A stretch of 64,000 bases of DNA from an uncultured Kangiella sp. (GTDB lineage Bacteria; Pseudomonadota; Gammaproteobacteria; Enterobacterales; Kangiellaceae), in the NCBI GenBank assembly GCA_947503345.1, contig CANNCW010000001.1, positions 558,001 to 622,000 on the forward strand, read 5' to 3'. Of the stretch, positions 19,706 through 30,632 are shown in pieces. A program made the position numbers and the translations under genes. A model generated the notes under the pieces. That model made no database searches and was not told the origin of the DNA. It saw only the letters and a list, made by a program, of their open reading frames with translations. Every line of letters starts with the position of its first letter. Positions within the stretch are counted from its first letter, which is position 1.

Positions 19706-21924
19706 TAAACGCCTCCAATAATATTATGGAATGGGCTTAGCTGCGGACGCTTTAATTCATCTTTGCCTTGTGCCAATGCTGTTTCTTGTAATGCTGTTGC
19801 TCTGCGAACGTAGCAATCCGTTTGATAAATATTAACCGATTCAGGACAAGTAGCTGAATGCTCAAGTGATTCAGGGCAATTCCATTTCGATTTTATCTTG
19901 TCACCAACCGCACCCATACGACCTTTCACTTCTTGCATCACATCTTGCGCTGAAACATAGTCGAAATTTTTCAACCTTAATAAATTGCCTAACACTCTTA
20001 ACACTTTCCAAGCTGGCTTTGCCTGACCCGGCGCAGTAACGCTAGCGGAAAAATCCTGCCAAATACCATTGGCATTAACGTAAGATCCTGCGGATTCTAA
20101 GTAACCTGCAATGGGCAAAACTACGTCAGCATATTCAAAGGCTTCATCATCGGCAAAGCTAGAAAGTGCCACAACGAAATCTGCATTTTCTGCCATAGTT
20201 TTTGCTTGAATCTTTTGGACAGCATCTTTGCTTAATTCGGTTTTTAATAAGACTAAGGCTTTCTTACCATTGGACACCATCTCATCAATCGTTTCGCCAC
20301 CTTCTTCTACATCAGCACCCGCCGGCCCCCGATGCGGAATTGCACCAGCTAAATAAGCGCCAGCACTATTAGCTCCGTGAGATAAAAAGCCATAAGTTGA
20401 ATTGGATAATGTTGCGACCACTTTAGCTAACTGGCGTAAATCACAAGCTTCACTATGCTCAACCGCTTCCAGGCCTAAAATCACACTTGAGTTTTCCGCA
20501 TCAGCCAGAATTTTTGCCATAGCCTTATGCTTGTCATTAACCTCAACATCCGCAATTAACGCTTCTAATCCTTCAAATTTTAATAAGGCTTCTTGATTAG
20601 TTTCATCTTCTGATAAATATTTTGCCATTCCAGCTAGCTGCATTCCCCAGTTTTGTGGCTCTACTACCAGTTCATGTTTTAACTTAAAATTATTAAAATT
20701 CTTATGCGCAGAAATGCTCGCAACATCACCATGGCGCGTTGCCTTACGCACTCTTAATGCTGCTAAAGGTTGTTCTTTACGCATATTGGAACCTACCAAT
20801 AGACAAGCATCTAGCGATTCTAAATCTTTTAATTCAATTCCTAACTGAGGAAATAAAGACTCAAACTTTTGACCACTAAAATCTGAAATCCTCAAACGAT
20901 GATCTACATTATTAGAACCTAAACCCCGAATGATTTTTTGCAACAAATACAATTCTTCGGTAGTGGAAATTGGGCTACCTATCCCAGCAATTTGTTGGGC
21001 ACCCTGGGCTTCTTTAATCATGTTTAGCTTGCTAGCAGTTTTTTCTAGAGCAGTTTCCCAGTCAGTTTCTTGCCATTCACCATTTTGTTTAACCATAGGC
21101 GCTAATAAACGCTGGCCTTTGGTTAATGATTCATAACTATAACGATCGCGATCCGACAACCAAACTTCATTCGTGGCTTCATTTTCTTTTGGTGCAACTC
21201 GAATCACCTCATTACGTCTGGTATGAACATGAAGGTTAGCACCAATACAATCATGCGGAGCAATCGAGTCATATTGAATCATCTCCCAAGCACGCGCCTG
21301 ATAACGAGACGGCTTTGCAGTTAATGCTCCGACCGGACATAAATCAATAATATTGCCTGAAACTTCTGAGTCCACAGACTTTTCTATGAAAGTGCCAATC
21401 TCAGTATGCTCACCACGACCTACTGCACCCATCTCGCGAATACCTGCCACTTCTCGTCCAAAACGAACGCAACGAGTACAATGAATACAGCGAGTCATTT
21501 CTGTTTCTATTAAAGGGCCAATATTTTTATCTTCAACCACCCGCTTTTGTTCAGTAAAACGCGAAACATCTTTGCCGCATTCTAAAGCCACATCTTGCAG
21601 TTCGCACTCACCACCTTGATCGCAAATTGGACAATCCAGCGGATGGTTAATTAATAAAAATTCCATTACGGATTTCTGCGCATCTTTAGCGTAATCCGAT
21701 TCAGTTCTAATAATCATACCATCGGCGACAGGCGTGGCGCAGGCGGGTAAGGGTTTGCGCTGGCCTTCAACTTCGACTAAACACATTCGACAATTTGCCG
21801 CGACCGATAATTTTTTGTGATAACAAAAACGTGGGATCTCAACGCCTATCGAGTCCGCCACTTCAATAATCATCGAACCTTGTTCAGCTTCGATTTTTTG
21901 ACCATTGATTTCTATTGTTACCAT
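19705..21924 (-). CDS. nuoG: NADH-quinone oxidoreductase subunit G
   Basis: NuoG carries several iron-sulfur clusters of the peripheral arm. Within 739 residues there is an N-terminal 2Fe-2S ferredoxin domain ([19 protein letters not shown], then CATPV), the His/Cys N5 ligand set around [18 protein letters not shown], and the N4 motif [17 protein letters not shown] molybdopterin-oxidoreductase-like domain without an active site makes up the rest. The CxxCxxxC motif of the extra N7 cluster of E. coli is not evident near [13 protein letters not shown]. It is shorter than E. coli NuoG (908) and similar in size to alphaproteobacterial and mitochondrial homologues. Confidence 0.96.
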   Translation of the reverse strand: MVTIEINGQKIEAEQGSMIIEVADSIGVEIPRFCYHKKLSVAANCRMCLVEVEGQRKPLPACATPVADGMIIRTESDYAKDAQKSVMEFLLINHPLDCPICDQGGECELQDVALECGKDVSRFTEQKRVVEDKNIGPLIETEMTRCIHCTRCVRFGREVAGIREMGAVGRGEHTEIGTFIEKSVDSEVSGNIIDLCPVGALTAKPSRYQARAWEMIQYDSIAPHDCIGANLHVHTRRNEVIRVAPKENEATNEVWLSDRDRYSYESLTKGQRLLAPMVKQNGEWQETDWETALEKTASKLNMIKEAQGAQQIAGIGSPISTTEELYLLQKIIRGLGSNNVDHRLRISDFSGQKFESLFPQLGIELKDLESLDACLLVGSNMRKEQPLAALRVRKATRHGDVASISAHKNFNNFKLKHELVVEPQNWGMQLAGMAKYLSEDETNQEALLKFEGLEALIADVEVNDKHKAMAKILADAENSSVILGLEAVEHSEACDLRQLAKVVATLSNSTYGFLSHGANSAGAYLAGAIPHRGPAGADVEEGGETIDEMVSNGKKALVLLKTELSKDAVQKIQAKTMAENADFVVALSSFADDEAFEYADVVLPIAGYLESAGSYVNANGIWQDFSASVTAPGQAKPAWKVLRVLGNLLRLKNFDYVSAQDVMQEVKGRMGAVGDKIKSKWNCPESLEHSATCPESVNIYQTDCYVRRATALQETALAQGKDELKRPQLSPFHNIIGGV

Positions 21925-21947
21925 TGATTCTTCTCGTCTAAATTTAA

Positions 21948-23228
21948 TTAACTAGCTTTCTTCACTTTCTTATCAACCAAGCCTTCAATCTTAGCTTCAA
22001 ATTCTGTTCTGAAATGCTTCAAAAAGCTTTGTACTGGCATCGCGGCAGCATCACCTAATGCACAAATGGTCCGCCCCATAATATTGCCCGCGATTTCATC
22101 CAATTTATCTAAATCTTCGGGTTGCCCCTCGCCTTTGGCAATGCGGTGAATGACTCTCGACATCCAACCTGTACCTTCACGGCATGGGGTACATTGACCA
22201 CAAGATTCTTCGTAATAAAAATGTGCTACTCGGTCTAAAACTTGGACCATATCGGTATCTTCATCAAATACCATTACAGCGCCTGAACCGAGCATCGATC
22301 CCGCTTTACCAATGGCGTCATAATCCATGGTTAAGTCCATCATGGTTGAGGCTGGTAAAATTGGTGCACTAGAACCCCCAGGGATCACTGCTTTTAGTTT
22401 TTTACCATCTTTAACGCCACCTGCCATTTCCAATAATTCGGAAAATGGCGTTCCTAAACCGACTTCATAATTACCAGGCTTGTTTACATGACCCGATACA
22501 GAAAAGATTTTAGTACCACCATTATTGGGAATACCCAAATCTAAAAACCATTGACCGCCTTTATCTAAAATTACAGGAACCGAAGCAAAGCTTTCTGTGT
22601 TATTAACATTACTCGGTTTACCAAAAACACCATAATTTGCAGGGAAAGGTGGTTTAAATCTAGGTTGGCCTTTTTTGCCTTCAAGCGACTCAATCAATGC
22701 TGTTTCTTCGCCACAAATATAAGCACCAGCGCCAATATGAGCGTGTAAATCAAAATCTACGCCTGAATCTAAAATATCAGCTCCTAAAAAGCCTGCAGCA
22801 TAAGCTTCCTTTAATGCCTCTTCAAAGCGGTCAATAGGCTCATAAAACTCTCCGCGCATGTAGTTATAACCAACTGTCGCGCCCATTACATAGCCACCAA
22901 TGGCCATGCCTTCAATTAATTGGTGCGGATTAAAGCGTAAAATATCGCGATCTTTAAATGTTCCCGGTTCGCCTTCATCAGAATTACAAACCACATACTT
23001 CTGCCCGTCCAAATGGCGTGGCATAAAGCTCCATTTCAAACCCGTTGGGAAACCTGCACCACCACGACCACGTAAACTCGACAACTTTAATTCATCAATA
23101 ATTTCTTCAGGTGTTATTTTTTCTTTTAAGATTTTTTGCCAAACCTTATATCCACCCATAGACTGGTACGTCTCCAGTGTCCAAGGCTTATCCAGATGTA
23201 AGGTTCTAAAACAAACTTCGTTTGCCAT
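21948..23228 (-). CDS. nuoF: NADH-quinone oxidoreductase subunit F (NADH/FMN site)
   Basis: NuoF oxidises NADH with FMN and passes electrons to cluster N3. The 426 residues include the glycine-rich FMN/NADH site [14 protein letters not shown] (about 54-67), [15 protein letters not shown], the [19 protein letters not shown] loop, and the N3 ligands in [15 protein letters not shown] with the last cysteine in [14 protein letters not shown]. All ligands are present. The gene starts 14 bases after nuoE and precedes nuoG. Confidence 0.98.
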   Translation of the reverse strand: MANEVCFRTLHLDKPWTLETYQSMGGYKVWQKILKEKITPEEIIDELKLSSLRGRGGAGFPTGLKWSFMPRHLDGQKYVVCNSDEGEPGTFKDRDILRFNPHQLIEGMAIGGYVMGATVGYNYMRGEFYEPIDRFEEALKEAYAAGFLGADILDSGVDFDLHAHIGAGAYICGEETALIESLEGKKGQPRFKPPFPANYGVFGKPSNVNNTESFASVPVILDKGGQWFLDLGIPNNGGTKIFSVSGHVNKPGNYEVGLGTPFSELLEMAGGVKDGKKLKAVIPGGSSAPILPASTMMDLTMDYDAIGKAGSMLGSGAVMVFDEDTDMVQVLDRVAHFYYEESCGQCTPCREGTGWMSRVIHRIAKGEGQPEDLDKLDEIAGNIMGRTICALGDAAAMPVQSFLKHFRTEFEAKIEGLVDKKVKKAS

Positions 23229-23242
23229 CTTCTTAAAAAATC

Positions 23243-23737
23243 CTAACTTAACTCAGTAATTAAATGGGCCAATTTTTCCACGCTCAAATTTTCATGATAT
23301 TGTTTACCCACTTCTAACATAGGTGCGCCACCACAAGCCGCTAAACATTCCACTTCTTTTAAGGTGATTCGACCATCTTTTGTAGTTTCGCCTGGAGCTA
23401 TACCCAGCTCATCTTTGAACCACTGCTTCAACTCTTCACTTCCTGCCAACATACAAGATACATTGGTACAAAGCGAAACCACATGCCTGCCTCTTGGCTC
23501 AAGTGCAAACATAGAATAAAAAGTCGCAACCTCGTAAGCGGCAATGTGCGGAACTTCTAAATAATCCGCCACTGCATTCATGGTTTCTTTGGCTAAATAG
23601 CCTAGCTCATCTTGCGCAATGGTTAACGCAGGAATAATGGCTGCGCGCTTACGATTATCTGGAAATTTACTGATCCAAACATTAATTTTTTCAACCGCTT
23701 CGGCAGATACTATTTGTGGTAAATCAGCTTTACTCAT
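23243..23737 (-). CDS. nuoE: NADH-quinone oxidoreductase subunit E ([2Fe-2S])
   Basis: NuoE carries the off-pathway N1a cluster next to FMN. The 164-residue thioredoxin-like protein has ligands in CTNVSCML and [11 protein letters not shown], spaced as expected. The N-terminal helical region ([14 protein letters not shown]) is typical. It is 11 bases after nuoD and 14 before nuoF. Confidence 0.97.
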   Translation of the reverse strand: MSKADLPQIVSAEAVEKINVWISKFPDNRKRAAIIPALTIAQDELGYLAKETMNAVADYLEVPHIAAYEVATFYSMFALEPRGRHVVSLCTNVSCMLAGSEELKQWFKDELGIAPGETTKDGRITLKEVECLAACGGAPMLEVGKQYHENLSVEKLAHLITELS

Positions 23738-23748
23738 ACCAATGCCAC

Positions 23749-25002
23749 CTACCTATCTATCTCGCCAAAGACGATATCTTGAGTTCCAATAATCGCTACC
23801 ACATCCGCCAACATATGGCCTTTAACCATTTCATTCATGGCTGACAAATGAGCAAAACCTGGCGCTCGAATTTTCAAACGGTAAGGTTTATTGGCACCAT
23901 CGGACGTTAAGTAAATTCCAAATTCACCTTTTGGATGTTCCGTAGCTACATACACCTCGCCTTCCGGTACGCAGTAACCTTCAGTGAACAATTTAAAATG
24001 ATGGATCAAAGCTTCCATATCATTTTTCATGGTTTCACGATTGGGCGGGGTAACCTTATGGTTATCCAGCATCACAGGACCAGGGTTATCTCTTAACCAT
24101 TCGATACATTGACGAATAATTCGATTGGATTGACGCATCTCTTCGATTCTTACCAAATAGCGGTCATAACAATCGCCTTTTGAACCCACTGGAATATCAA
24201 AATCTAATTCTGGATAGACTTCATAAGGCTGCTTTTTACGCAAATCCCATTCAATACCAGAACCGCGCAACATAGGCCCAGAAAAACCTAACTGCAAAGC
24301 ACGTTCTGGTGAAACCACTCCCACGCCTACAGTTCTTTGCTTCCAAATTCGATTGTCAGTCAATAAGGTTTCATATTCATCAACTCGATCGGGAAAACTT
24401 TCTGTAAAATTCCATAAATAATCCAATAAAGAGCCTTGGCGATTTTCGTTTAATTCATCAACCTTCTTCTGATTCGAAAATTTTGAGACTTTGTATTGAG
24501 GCATTTTCTCAGGCAGATCCCGATAAACGCCTCCAGGTCTAAAATAAGTAGCATGCATTCGAGCGCCAGATACTGCTTCGTAAGCGTCCATCAAGCTTTC
24601 ACGCTCTCTAAAGGCATATAAGAAGACGGTCATGGCGCCAATGTCCAATCCATGAGCGCCTAACCACATCAAATGATTCAAAATGCGCGTAACTTCGGCG
24701 AACATGACGCGAATATACTGGGCACGCTTAGGAGGCTTGATCCCCATTAGCTTTTCAATCGCCATGACATAAGCATGCTCATTACACATCATGGAAACGT
24801 AATCGAGCCTATCCATGTAGCCAATGGACTGATTAAAAGGTTTGGACTCGGCTAGCTTTTCTGTAGCGCGGTGTAGTAGACCAATGTGCGGATCAGCGCG
24901 CACCACCGTTTCGCCATCCATTTCTAAGATCAGACGCAATACCCCATGTGCCGCAGGGTGCTGTGGGCCAAAATTCACCGTATAGTTACGAATCTCAGCC
25001 AT
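23749..25002 (-). CDS. nuoD: NADH-quinone oxidoreductase subunit D
   Basis: NuoD, with NuoB, forms the quinone-binding cleft close to cluster N2. The product starts [23 protein letters not shown], which carries the quinone-site histidine. I chose the ATG at 25002 because AAAGGTGA lies just upstream of it. An upstream in-frame ATG at 25020 would place that ribosome site inside the gene. The 417-residue protein matches stand-alone NuoD lengths. It is not fused to NuoC as in E. coli, and it overlaps the nuoC 3' end by eight bases. Confidence 0.96.
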   Translation of the reverse strand: MAEIRNYTVNFGPQHPAAHGVLRLILEMDGETVVRADPHIGLLHRATEKLAESKPFNQSIGYMDRLDYVSMMCNEHAYVMAIEKLMGIKPPKRAQYIRVMFAEVTRILNHLMWLGAHGLDIGAMTVFLYAFRERESLMDAYEAVSGARMHATYFRPGGVYRDLPEKMPQYKVSKFSNQKKVDELNENRQGSLLDYLWNFTESFPDRVDEYETLLTDNRIWKQRTVGVGVVSPERALQLGFSGPMLRGSGIEWDLRKKQPYEVYPELDFDIPVGSKGDCYDRYLVRIEEMRQSNRIIRQCIEWLRDNPGPVMLDNHKVTPPNRETMKNDMEALIHHFKLFTEGYCVPEGEVYVATEHPKGEFGIYLTSDGANKPYRLKIRAPGFAHLSAMNEMVKGHMLADVVAIIGTQDIVFGEIDR

Positions 25003-25726
25003 TGGAATCACCTTTAGCATCGGCGCTTTGGGCTTGCTTTAACGACTCTTTTAAAGCCTGTGGATCCGCCACATAAATGGTTTCATCATTCTCGCGAATA
25101 ACCTTCGGAACTAACACTCTTGGCTGAATGGAAACTGGCTCATACACACAACGATTTTGTTTTGCATCGAAACGCATTTCTACATTGCCAATCAAAGGAA
25201 AATCTTTTCTAAAAGGATGGCCAACAAAACCATAATCGGTTAACAATCGGCGCAAATCAGGGTGGCCAACGAATAAAATCCCATATAAATCAAAAGCCTC
25301 ACGCTCAAACCAATCAGTACCATTCCAAATACTAATAACCGAATCGATGGTGGGACGGCTCTCTTCCACAAACACTTTTAAGCGCAAACGTTGATTTAAG
25401 CCAATCGATAACAAATGATAAACCACCGCAAAACGCTCGCGCTCCCATTTAGATTTTTTCTGCGATAAATCTTGCCGTCCTCGACTAAAACCTGCACCAG
25501 TAGCTTCATCAGTTGCCCACTCATCAAGGCCAAACTGCAAATAGTCCACCACCGTTAAATCCATTAATTGTTCAAAGTGCAAATTATCATCATCACGCAA
25601 TTTAGTGGCGACCTCTAATAAGTCACCTTTGGCAACCTCAATGGTAACTTCAGCAAAAGATTGTTGGCAGCTTACTAGCTGATCGCCCAAGGCAGACTTT
25701 AAGTGCGCAATCAATGAATCAGCCAA
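24995..25726 (-). CDS. nuoC: NADH-quinone oxidoreductase subunit C
   Basis: NuoC is the 30 kDa-type structural subunit of the peripheral arm. The 243 residues include the family motif [40 protein letters not shown]. The start codon is TTG at 25726, inside the end of nuoB, with GAGG six bases before it. A C-terminal segment after the motif (about residues 185-243) is somewhat extended. The separate nuoC and nuoD genes differ from the nuoCD fusion of enterobacteria. Confidence 0.95.
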   Translation of the reverse strand: MADSLIAHLKSALGDQLVSCQQSFAEVTIEVAKGDLLEVATKLRDDDNLHFEQLMDLTVVDYLQFGLDEWATDEATGAGFSRGRQDLSQKKSKWERERFAVVYHLLSIGLNQRLRLKVFVEESRPTIDSVISIWNGTDWFEREAFDLYGILFVGHPDLRRLLTDYGFVGHPFRKDFPLIGNVEMRFDAKQNRCVYEPVSIQPRVLVPKVIRENDETIYVADPQALKESLKQAQSADAKGDSNG

Positions 25727-26228
25727 GCGCCACCTCTTCAGGATTAGACTTACGCGAAATCACCTTACTGCGCTTAATTTTGTTTTGCAGCTGGATAATC
25801 CCATAAAGCAAGGCTTCTGCAGTTGGCGGACAACCAGGAACATAGATATCCACTGGTACGATACGATCACAGCCGCGCACCACCGAATAAGAATAGTGAT
25901 AATAACCGCCGCCATTGGCGCAAGAGCCCATGGAGATAACCCACTTTGGATCCGGCATTTGGTCATAAACGCGGCGTAATGCTGGTGCCATTTTATTGGT
26001 AAGAGTCCCCGCCACAATCATCACATCAGATTGTCTTGGGCTAGGTCTAAACACTACGCCGAAGCGGTCGAGATCATAGCGAGACGCGCCTGCGTGCATC
26101 ATCTCCACCGCACAACAAGCTAAACCAAAGGTCATGGGCCACATTGAACCAGTGCGCGCCCAATCAAATAAATCTTGAACGCTAGTGGTAAAGAAGCCAT
26201 CTTTGGTTAATTTGTCTTCAATACCCAT
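25719..26228 (-). CDS. nuoB: NADH-quinone oxidoreductase subunit B (cluster N2)
   Basis: NuoB holds N2, the last iron-sulfur cluster, which reduces quinone. The tandem cysteines in [12 protein letters not shown], the cysteine in [22 protein letters not shown] and that in [16 protein letters not shown] are all present. Length is 169 residues, normal for the family. It overlaps nuoC by eight bases and follows nuoA by six. Confidence 0.98.
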   Translation of the reverse strand: MGIEDKLTKDGFFTTSVQDLFDWARTGSMWPMTFGLACCAVEMMHAGASRYDLDRFGVVFRPSPRQSDVMIVAGTLTNKMAPALRRVYDQMPDPKWVISMGSCANGGGYYHYSYSVVRGCDRIVPVDIYVPGCPPTAEALLYGIIQLQNKIKRSKVISRKSNPEEVALG

Positions 26229-26234
26229 TCGTCA

Positions 26235-26591
26235 TTACTCCCACTCAAGCGCGCCTTTGCGCCATTCGTAAGCAAAACCGACTAATAAGAGAAGGATAAA
26301 GATGCCCATTGCGCCAATCCCAAACCAACCAATTTCATCGAATACCACGGCCCATGGGAATAAAAAGGTAATTTCTAAATCAAAAATGATAAACAGTATT
26401 GCAACTAGATAGAAACGCACATCAAATTTCATGCGAGAGTCTTCAAAGGCATCAAAGCCACATTCAAAGGGTTTTTCTTTATCTTCAGAAGGGTTAGAAG
26501 GGCTGGCAAAGTAACCTGCCAATAAGAGTCCGCCACCAAATAAGAGGCCAATTAATACGAATACGAGTATTGGTGCATATTCTGCGATCAT
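26235..26591 (-). CDS. nuoA: NADH-quinone oxidoreductase subunit A
   Basis: NuoA is a three-helix membrane subunit beside NuoH, NuoJ and NuoK. The 118-residue protein has the [41 protein letters not shown] signature; its exposed cysteine loop is a known conformational marker. It is the first gene of the 14-gene operon. The 200-base spacer upstream is shared with a divergent HD-GYP gene and contains an FNR-type palindrome. Confidence 0.97.
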   Translation of the reverse strand: MIAEYAPILVFVLIGLLFGGGLLLAGYFASPSNPSEDKEKPFECGFDAFEDSRMKFDVRFYLVAILFIIFDLEITFLFPWAVVFDEIGWFGIGAMGIFILLLLVGFAYEWRKGALEWE

Positions 26592-26744
26592 ATTGAAGTG
26601 GTCTGTTTACTATTGCGCGCGACCTTACCCTCTTAAAATTTTTATCTTTTATTTTCCAATAACCTTACCAGTAGCATGGGCTTTTGGCTAGCCTTTTCAT
26701 ACAAAATAAAATTGAATTAATTCACCAAATCTAAAAATAACTAT

Positions 26745-26758
26745 TTGATAAATATCAA
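26745..26758. promoter_or_regulatory. FNR/ANR-type box between nuoA and HD-GYP gene
   Basis: TTGATAAATATCAA matches the FNR/ANR consensus TTGATNNNNATCAA at every defined position. It is centred 43 bases before the HD-GYP ATG and about 160 bases before the nuoA ATG. A -10-like TATCAT lies at 26761-26766 and again at 26767-26772. If either is used for the plus-strand gene, the box would overlap the promoter core, which for FNR usually means repression without oxygen. It may also act on nuo. The regulator itself is not in the window. Confidence 0.55.
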
Positions 26759-26794
26759 TATATCATTATCATGTAAGAAAAGGAGAGAAACGAA

Positions 26795-28105
26795 ATGGGT
26801 TTTCTGGCGAACTTATTTTCCTCAAAAAAATCAGGAAAGAAACCACCAATAGCAAATCGGCCTAAACCGCAGGTCAAGCGGGAGCTTGTTAAAAAGGAAG
26901 TAGCCACTCACGAACTAAAACTTGGCATGACCGTTATCGAGCTGGATCGTCCTTGGACTGATTTACCTGTAATGTTTCAAGAGCTTACCATTTCTAAAAA
27001 AGAAGAAATAACGCTACTTCAACAATACTGCCAAAATGTGTTCATTGATTATGAATCCTTTAAGCTACACCAAGAAGAACAAATCAAAGCATTGCGTAAA
27101 AATATACGCTATAAACATAAAGTACGTAAAGCTGAAACGGTCAGTAAAGATATAAAGCAAGAGTTACCTAAAGCAAAAAAAGCGTTTGATAAATCAAATA
27201 AACACATTCATGAAGTCATGTCTCAAGTGCAAAAGGATGGCAGCATCGACATCGATAGCTCGAAACAAATCGTCTCAGAGTGCGTCGCCAGCATTTTAAA
27301 TGAGCCCAGCGCCATGTTTTGGATGACCAAAATCAAAGATCAAGATGAATACACTGCAGAGCATTGCTTGAGGGTCGGTATTTTAGCGATAGCCTTTGGT
27401 CGCCATTTGCAACTTACTAAGCAAGATTTAGAGCTCTTAGGTCTATGTGGAATGCTTCATGACGTTGGAAAAATGAAAATCCCCAACTCCATCTTGAATA
27501 AGGAAGGCCCCCTGACTGATGAAGAATTTGAGATCGTTAAAGAACACACTGTTCTAGGATACGTTTTCTTATCCGAACATGGCGGTATCGCAGAACAAGT
27601 TTGTACAGCTGCTTATAACCATCATGAAAGCCTAGTTGGAGATGGTTACCCCCGTAAACTTGATGCGGCATATCTAAGTTTATTTGATCGAATTATAGCA
27701 ATCGTTGACAGTTACGATGCCATGACTAGTGATCGTTGTTATCGAAAAGGAATGTCTGCGGATAAAGCGACGTCCATTCTCTATAAGGAAACAAAACATC
27801 GTTATGACGAATACTTAGTTAAAGAATTCATCAAAATGGTGGGAGTTTATCCTGTGGGCTCCTTTGTGCAACTTAATAACGGTTTCTTTGCGATTGTATT
27901 ATCAGCTAACCCTGACTCTAAATTAAACCCAGTCGTTGAAATTATCGCCGATGCAAACCAAACACCACTGAAGCGTAAAATTGCTGTTGATTTATCTAAA
28001 GGTAAAAAATATCAAGGCGTAGAATTGAAAATCTCAAAAAGTGTTTCTGATAATGAATTAGAAATTGACATGAACCACTTTATTCAGGAGCATATTGCAG
28101 CATAA
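26795..28105 (+). CDS. HD-GYP domain cyclic di-GMP phosphodiesterase
   Basis: HD-GYP proteins hydrolyse c-di-GMP and thereby favour motility over biofilm. The 436-residue protein has a short basic N-terminus and a DUF3391-like domain (about 30-150) starting HELKLGMTVIELDRPWTDLPV. The HD-GYP domain follows with EHCLRVGILA near 190, the HD pair in MLHDVGKMKIP at H222-D223, EHTVLGYVFL, NHHESLVGDGYP with GYP at 284-286, and DSYDAMTSDRCYRKGM. All metal ligands appear intact, so it should be active. A strong AGGAGAG ribosome site precedes the ATG. It is soluble, with no signal or transmembrane segment. Confidence 0.93.
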   Translation: MGFLANLFSSKKSGKKPPIANRPKPQVKRELVKKEVATHELKLGMTVIELDRPWTDLPVMFQELTISKKEEITLLQQYCQNVFIDYESFKLHQEEQIKALRKNIRYKHKVRKAETVSKDIKQELPKAKKAFDKSNKHIHEVMSQVQKDGSIDIDSSKQIVSECVASILNEPSAMFWMTKIKDQDEYTAEHCLRVGILAIAFGRHLQLTKQDLELLGLCGMLHDVGKMKIPNSILNKEGPLTDEEFEIVKEHTVLGYVFLSEHGGIAEQVCTAAYNHHESLVGDGYPRKLDAAYLSLFDRIIAIVDSYDAMTSDRCYRKGMSADKATSILYKETKHRYDEYLVKEFIKMVGVYPVGSFVQLNNGFFAIVLSANPDSKLNPVVEIIADANQTPLKRKIAVDLSKGKKYQGVELKISKSVSDNELEIDMNHFIQEHIAA

Positions 28106-28132
28106 ATCTCGAAATTCGGTTCTCTTTATTTT

Positions 28133-29128
28133 ATGGCTGTTAACCCCGACTCACTAATTTTTGAAAGCTTCGTTCCGCCTTTCTGGGCAAAGAACCGCCA
28201 TGTGCAATCTTTATTGGGGACTCTCAAATTTAGACGTCCAATTTTGATAAAGCAATCCGCTGCATTGTTAAATCAAAGTCGAGAAATGATTCTAGAAGCT
28301 CATGATGGAATTCGTTTGCAAAGCTTCTATTCTCCTCATAAAAAACCTTCGAAAAAATTGGCCATACTACTCCATGGTTGGGAAGGCAGTCATGAATCAC
28401 TTTACCTGCTTTCAGCTGCAAACACTTTATTTCAAGCAGGTTACGATGTATTACGATTAAACTTAAGAGACCATGGAACTAGCCACCATTTGAATGAAGA
28501 AATTTTTCATTCAAATCGCCTCCAAGAAGTTCTCGATAGTATTCAATTTGTACAACAAGAATTAAAACCAGAATCAACTATGCTTATTGGTTTTTCTTTA
28601 GGCGGAAACTTTGCTTGTCGAGTGGCAGAAAATGCGACCAAAAATACCATCCAGCTAAACAACACTATTGCTATTTGTCCCGCTATCAACCCAGAAGACA
28701 GTTTGAATCAGATGGAGAATGGCCTGCGCTTTTATCACGATTATTTCGTCAAGAAGTGGAAGCGTTCACTTTTCAAAAAAGAAAAATATTTCCCGGAAAT
28801 CTATCAATTCGATGATATTCGTCCAATGAAATCCATGCGGCAAATTACGGACCATTTACTCAACCTGTTCGGCGACTATGACTCAAAAAAAGAATACTTT
28901 AATGGTTATTCACTAGCGGGGGAACGATTGAAAAATCTAGACCAGAAAATTTCCATACTTGTCACCAAAGACGATCCCGTTCTCCACTATCGCGATACAC
29001 TAACACTTGCTGAAAATCCAAATTTAAAAATCCACGTTAGTCAATTCGGCGGTCATTGCGGTTTTATAAAAAATATAAAATTGCGAAGTTGGGCAGATGA
29101 ATTTATTTTGCGAGAAGTATTAAGTTAA
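28133..29128 (+). CDS. YheT-like alpha/beta-fold hydrolase
   Basis: This 331-residue protein belongs to the YheT/UPF0017 branch of alpha/beta hydrolases, cytoplasmic enzymes whose substrates in bacteria are poorly known. It opens with FVPPFWAKNRHVQSLLGTLK, the family's characteristic N-terminal motif. An oxyanion HGWEGS follows, then GYDVLRLNLRDHGTSH and the nucleophile elbow GFSLGG with Ser155. The likely acid and base are the aspartate in VTKDDPV and the histidine in FGGHCGF. It begins 27 bases after the HD-GYP gene, probably in one transcript, and no clear ribosome site is seen. A bidirectional terminator follows. Confidence 0.88.
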   Translation: MAVNPDSLIFESFVPPFWAKNRHVQSLLGTLKFRRPILIKQSAALLNQSREMILEAHDGIRLQSFYSPHKKPSKKLAILLHGWEGSHESLYLLSAANTLFQAGYDVLRLNLRDHGTSHHLNEEIFHSNRLQEVLDSIQFVQQELKPESTMLIGFSLGGNFACRVAENATKNTIQLNNTIAICPAINPEDSLNQMENGLRFYHDYFVKKWKRSLFKKEKYFPEIYQFDDIRPMKSMRQITDHLLNLFGDYDSKKEYFNGYSLAGERLKNLDQKISILVTKDDPVLHYRDTLTLAENPNLKIHVSQFGGHCGFIKNIKLRSWADEFILREVLS

Positions 29129-29146
29129 TTTTTTCTTTATTTGATT

Positions 29147-29186
29147 AACAAAAAACCGCAGAGCTTTCGCTTTGCGGTTTTATTTT
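29147..29186. terminator. Bidirectional Rho-independent terminator
   Basis: AACCGCA and TGCGGTT pair around an inner AGC/GCT stem. There are A-rich bases before and a T-rich run after (TTTTATTTTT on the plus strand; a T-run also follows on the minus strand). It can end the hydrolase transcript from the left and the secG-tRNA-Leu transcript from the right. Confidence 0.85.
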
Positions 29187-29273
29187 TGGTGCTCGGAGTG
29201 GGACTTGAACCCACACGGCCATACGGCCACCACCCCCTCAAGATGGCGTGTCTACCAATTCCACCACCCGAGC
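29187..29273 (-). tRNA. leuU: tRNA-Leu (GAG)
   Basis: The 87-nt class II tRNA has a long variable arm (GGTGGCCGTATGGCC region) and anticodon stem CCATC/GGTGG around the loop TTGAGGG, giving anticodon GAG. The CCA is encoded (29189-29187). It lies 13 bases after secG, the same arrangement as secG-leuU in E. coli, so it is probably processed from the secG transcript. Confidence 0.95.
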
Positions 29274-29286
29274 AGAATCGGTTAGC

Positions 29287-29871
29287 TTATTGGTCGCCGT
29301 CAGCTTTTTCTTTAACTTCTTCTTCAGCTTTTTTCTTAGCGTCTTCTAATGCTTTTTCAGCATCGGATTTTAGGTCGTCTGCTTTTTCTTCAACGTCTTT
29401 TTTGATGTCTTCAACTTTTTGTTCGACACTGTCAGCCGCTTTATCAGCTTCAGCTTTTACCGCTGCTTTTACGTCTTCACCCGTTGGGATTTCAGTGCTA
29501 ATAGTTTCTACCGCTTCTGTTGGGATTTCAGCAGCTGGAACTTCTTCGCCAGGAATAGCATTTAAGCTTGGCTCAGTAGAAGCTTCAGTAGTAACTTCAT
29601 TTAACTTGGCAGCTTCATCAGCAATACCCGCTTCTTCAGCTGTTTTGTTCTTTAACCAAGAAGTAGATAAAGCAATCACGAAGAAAAGAATTGCTAAGAT
29701 AGTGGTACTTTTTGTTAAAAAGTTACCTGCACCTGGCGCACCGAATAAAGTGTTAGAACCACCGGCACCAAACGAAGCGCCCATTTCTGCACCTTTACCT
29801 TGTTGAATTAAGATAATGCCGATCAATAAAAGGGCGACTATCAATAAACTGATTAATAAAAATAATTCCAT
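29287..29871 (-). CDS. secG: Preprotein translocase subunit SecG with long acidic tail
   Basis: SecG is the small SecYEG partner that aids SecA-driven export. Two transmembrane helices at about 2-24 and 52-72 flank the conserved QQGKGAEMGASFGAGGSNTLFGAPGAGNFLTKST loop. The protein is 194 residues long, against ~110 in E. coli. The extra ~110 residues are Glu/Ala/Lys/Asp-rich, with regular heptad-like KAEEEVKEKADGDQ patterns at the end, and are expected to be disordered or helical on the periplasmic side by the usual topology. It lies five bases after tpiA and ahead of tRNA-Leu. The Sec function is secure; the role of the tail is unknown. Confidence 0.93.
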   Translation of the reverse strand: MELFLLISLLIVALLLIGIILIQQGKGAEMGASFGAGGSNTLFGAPGAGNFLTKSTTILAILFFVIALSTSWLKNKTAEEAGIADEAAKLNEVTTEASTEPSLNAIPGEEVPAAEIPTEAVETISTEIPTGEDVKAAVKAEADKAADSVEQKVEDIKKDVEEKADDLKSDAEKALEDAKKKAEEEVKEKADGDQ

Positions 29872-29876
29872 CGTGT

Positions 29877-30632
29877 TTAACCTGCTGCTTTACATATTGC
29901 AATAAATTGTTCGGCTTTTAACGAAGCGCCACCAATCAAACCACCATCGATATCCGCTTGTGCTAAAAGTTGTTCAGCGTTAGTAGGATTCATACTACCG
30001 CCATATAAAATTTGTGTTTCTTCTGCTACTTGAGCATCAAACTGCGCTAAATGTGCACGAATTTCTGCGTGAACCCCTTGCGCCTGTTCTGGTGTTGCGG
30101 TTTTACCCGTACCAATTGCCCATACTGGTTCATAAGCAATCACACCTTTTGCTATCGCTTCGATGCCATATTGATTAATTACGGCATCGATTTGCGCTTT
30201 AACTACTTCCATAGTGGTGCCAGCTTCGCGCTCTTCAAGGGTTTCGCCAATACAAAGCACTGGCTTTAGACCATTTTCAAGTGCGGCGTTATACTTATCG
30301 GCTACCACTTCTGAGCTTTCGCCATATAAGCTACGGCGTTCTGAATGGCCCACCAATACGAATTGAGCTTTAATATCTGCCAGCATTGCGCCACTGATTT
30401 CACCCGTATAGGCGCCCGAAGCTTGCTCAGAAAGATTCTGTGCGCCCATCGCAACCTTAGATTCAGCGACTAAATCACTCACAAGAGGCAAATATACTGC
30501 TGGGGCACATACCAATACTGCTGATTTCCAACTTGGGTCTAAATCACCATGAATTCCTGCAAGTAATTCTTTTATCGAATCACTTGAACCATTCATCTTC
30601 CAATTTCCAGCGATTAGTCGTTGTCGTGCCAT
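29877..30632 (-). CDS. tpiA: Triosephosphate isomerase
   Basis: TpiA interconverts dihydroxyacetone phosphate and glyceraldehyde 3-phosphate in glycolysis. I place the start at the ATG at 30632 ([15 protein letters not shown]), giving 251 residues, the family length. The frame remains open for 45 further codons upstream, but those residues do not look like TIM. Catalytic residues are the lysine in NWKMNG, the histidine in VLVGHSERR and the glutamate in [23 protein letters not shown] and [10 protein letters not shown] are the phosphate-binding loops. It is the first gene of tpiA-secG-tRNA-Leu. Confidence 0.96.
   Translation of the reverse strand: MARQRLIAGNWKMNGSSDSIKELLAGIHGDLDPSWKSAVLVCAPAVYLPLVSDLVAESKVAMGAQNLSEQASGAYTGEISGAMLADIKAQFVLVGHSERRSLYGESSEVVADKYNAALENGLKPVLCIGETLEEREAGTTMEVVKAQIDAVINQYGIEAIAKGVIAYEPVWAIGTGKTATPEQAQGVHAEIRAHLAQFDAQVAEETQILYGGSMNPTNAEQLLAQADIDGGLIGGASLKAEQFIAICKAAG

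Noticed and set aside
29141-29806. A 221-codon plus-strand frame across tRNA-Leu and secG
   Set aside because: It runs through the tRNA and the opposite strand of the low-complexity SecG tail; Ser/Ala composition shows it is a shadow.
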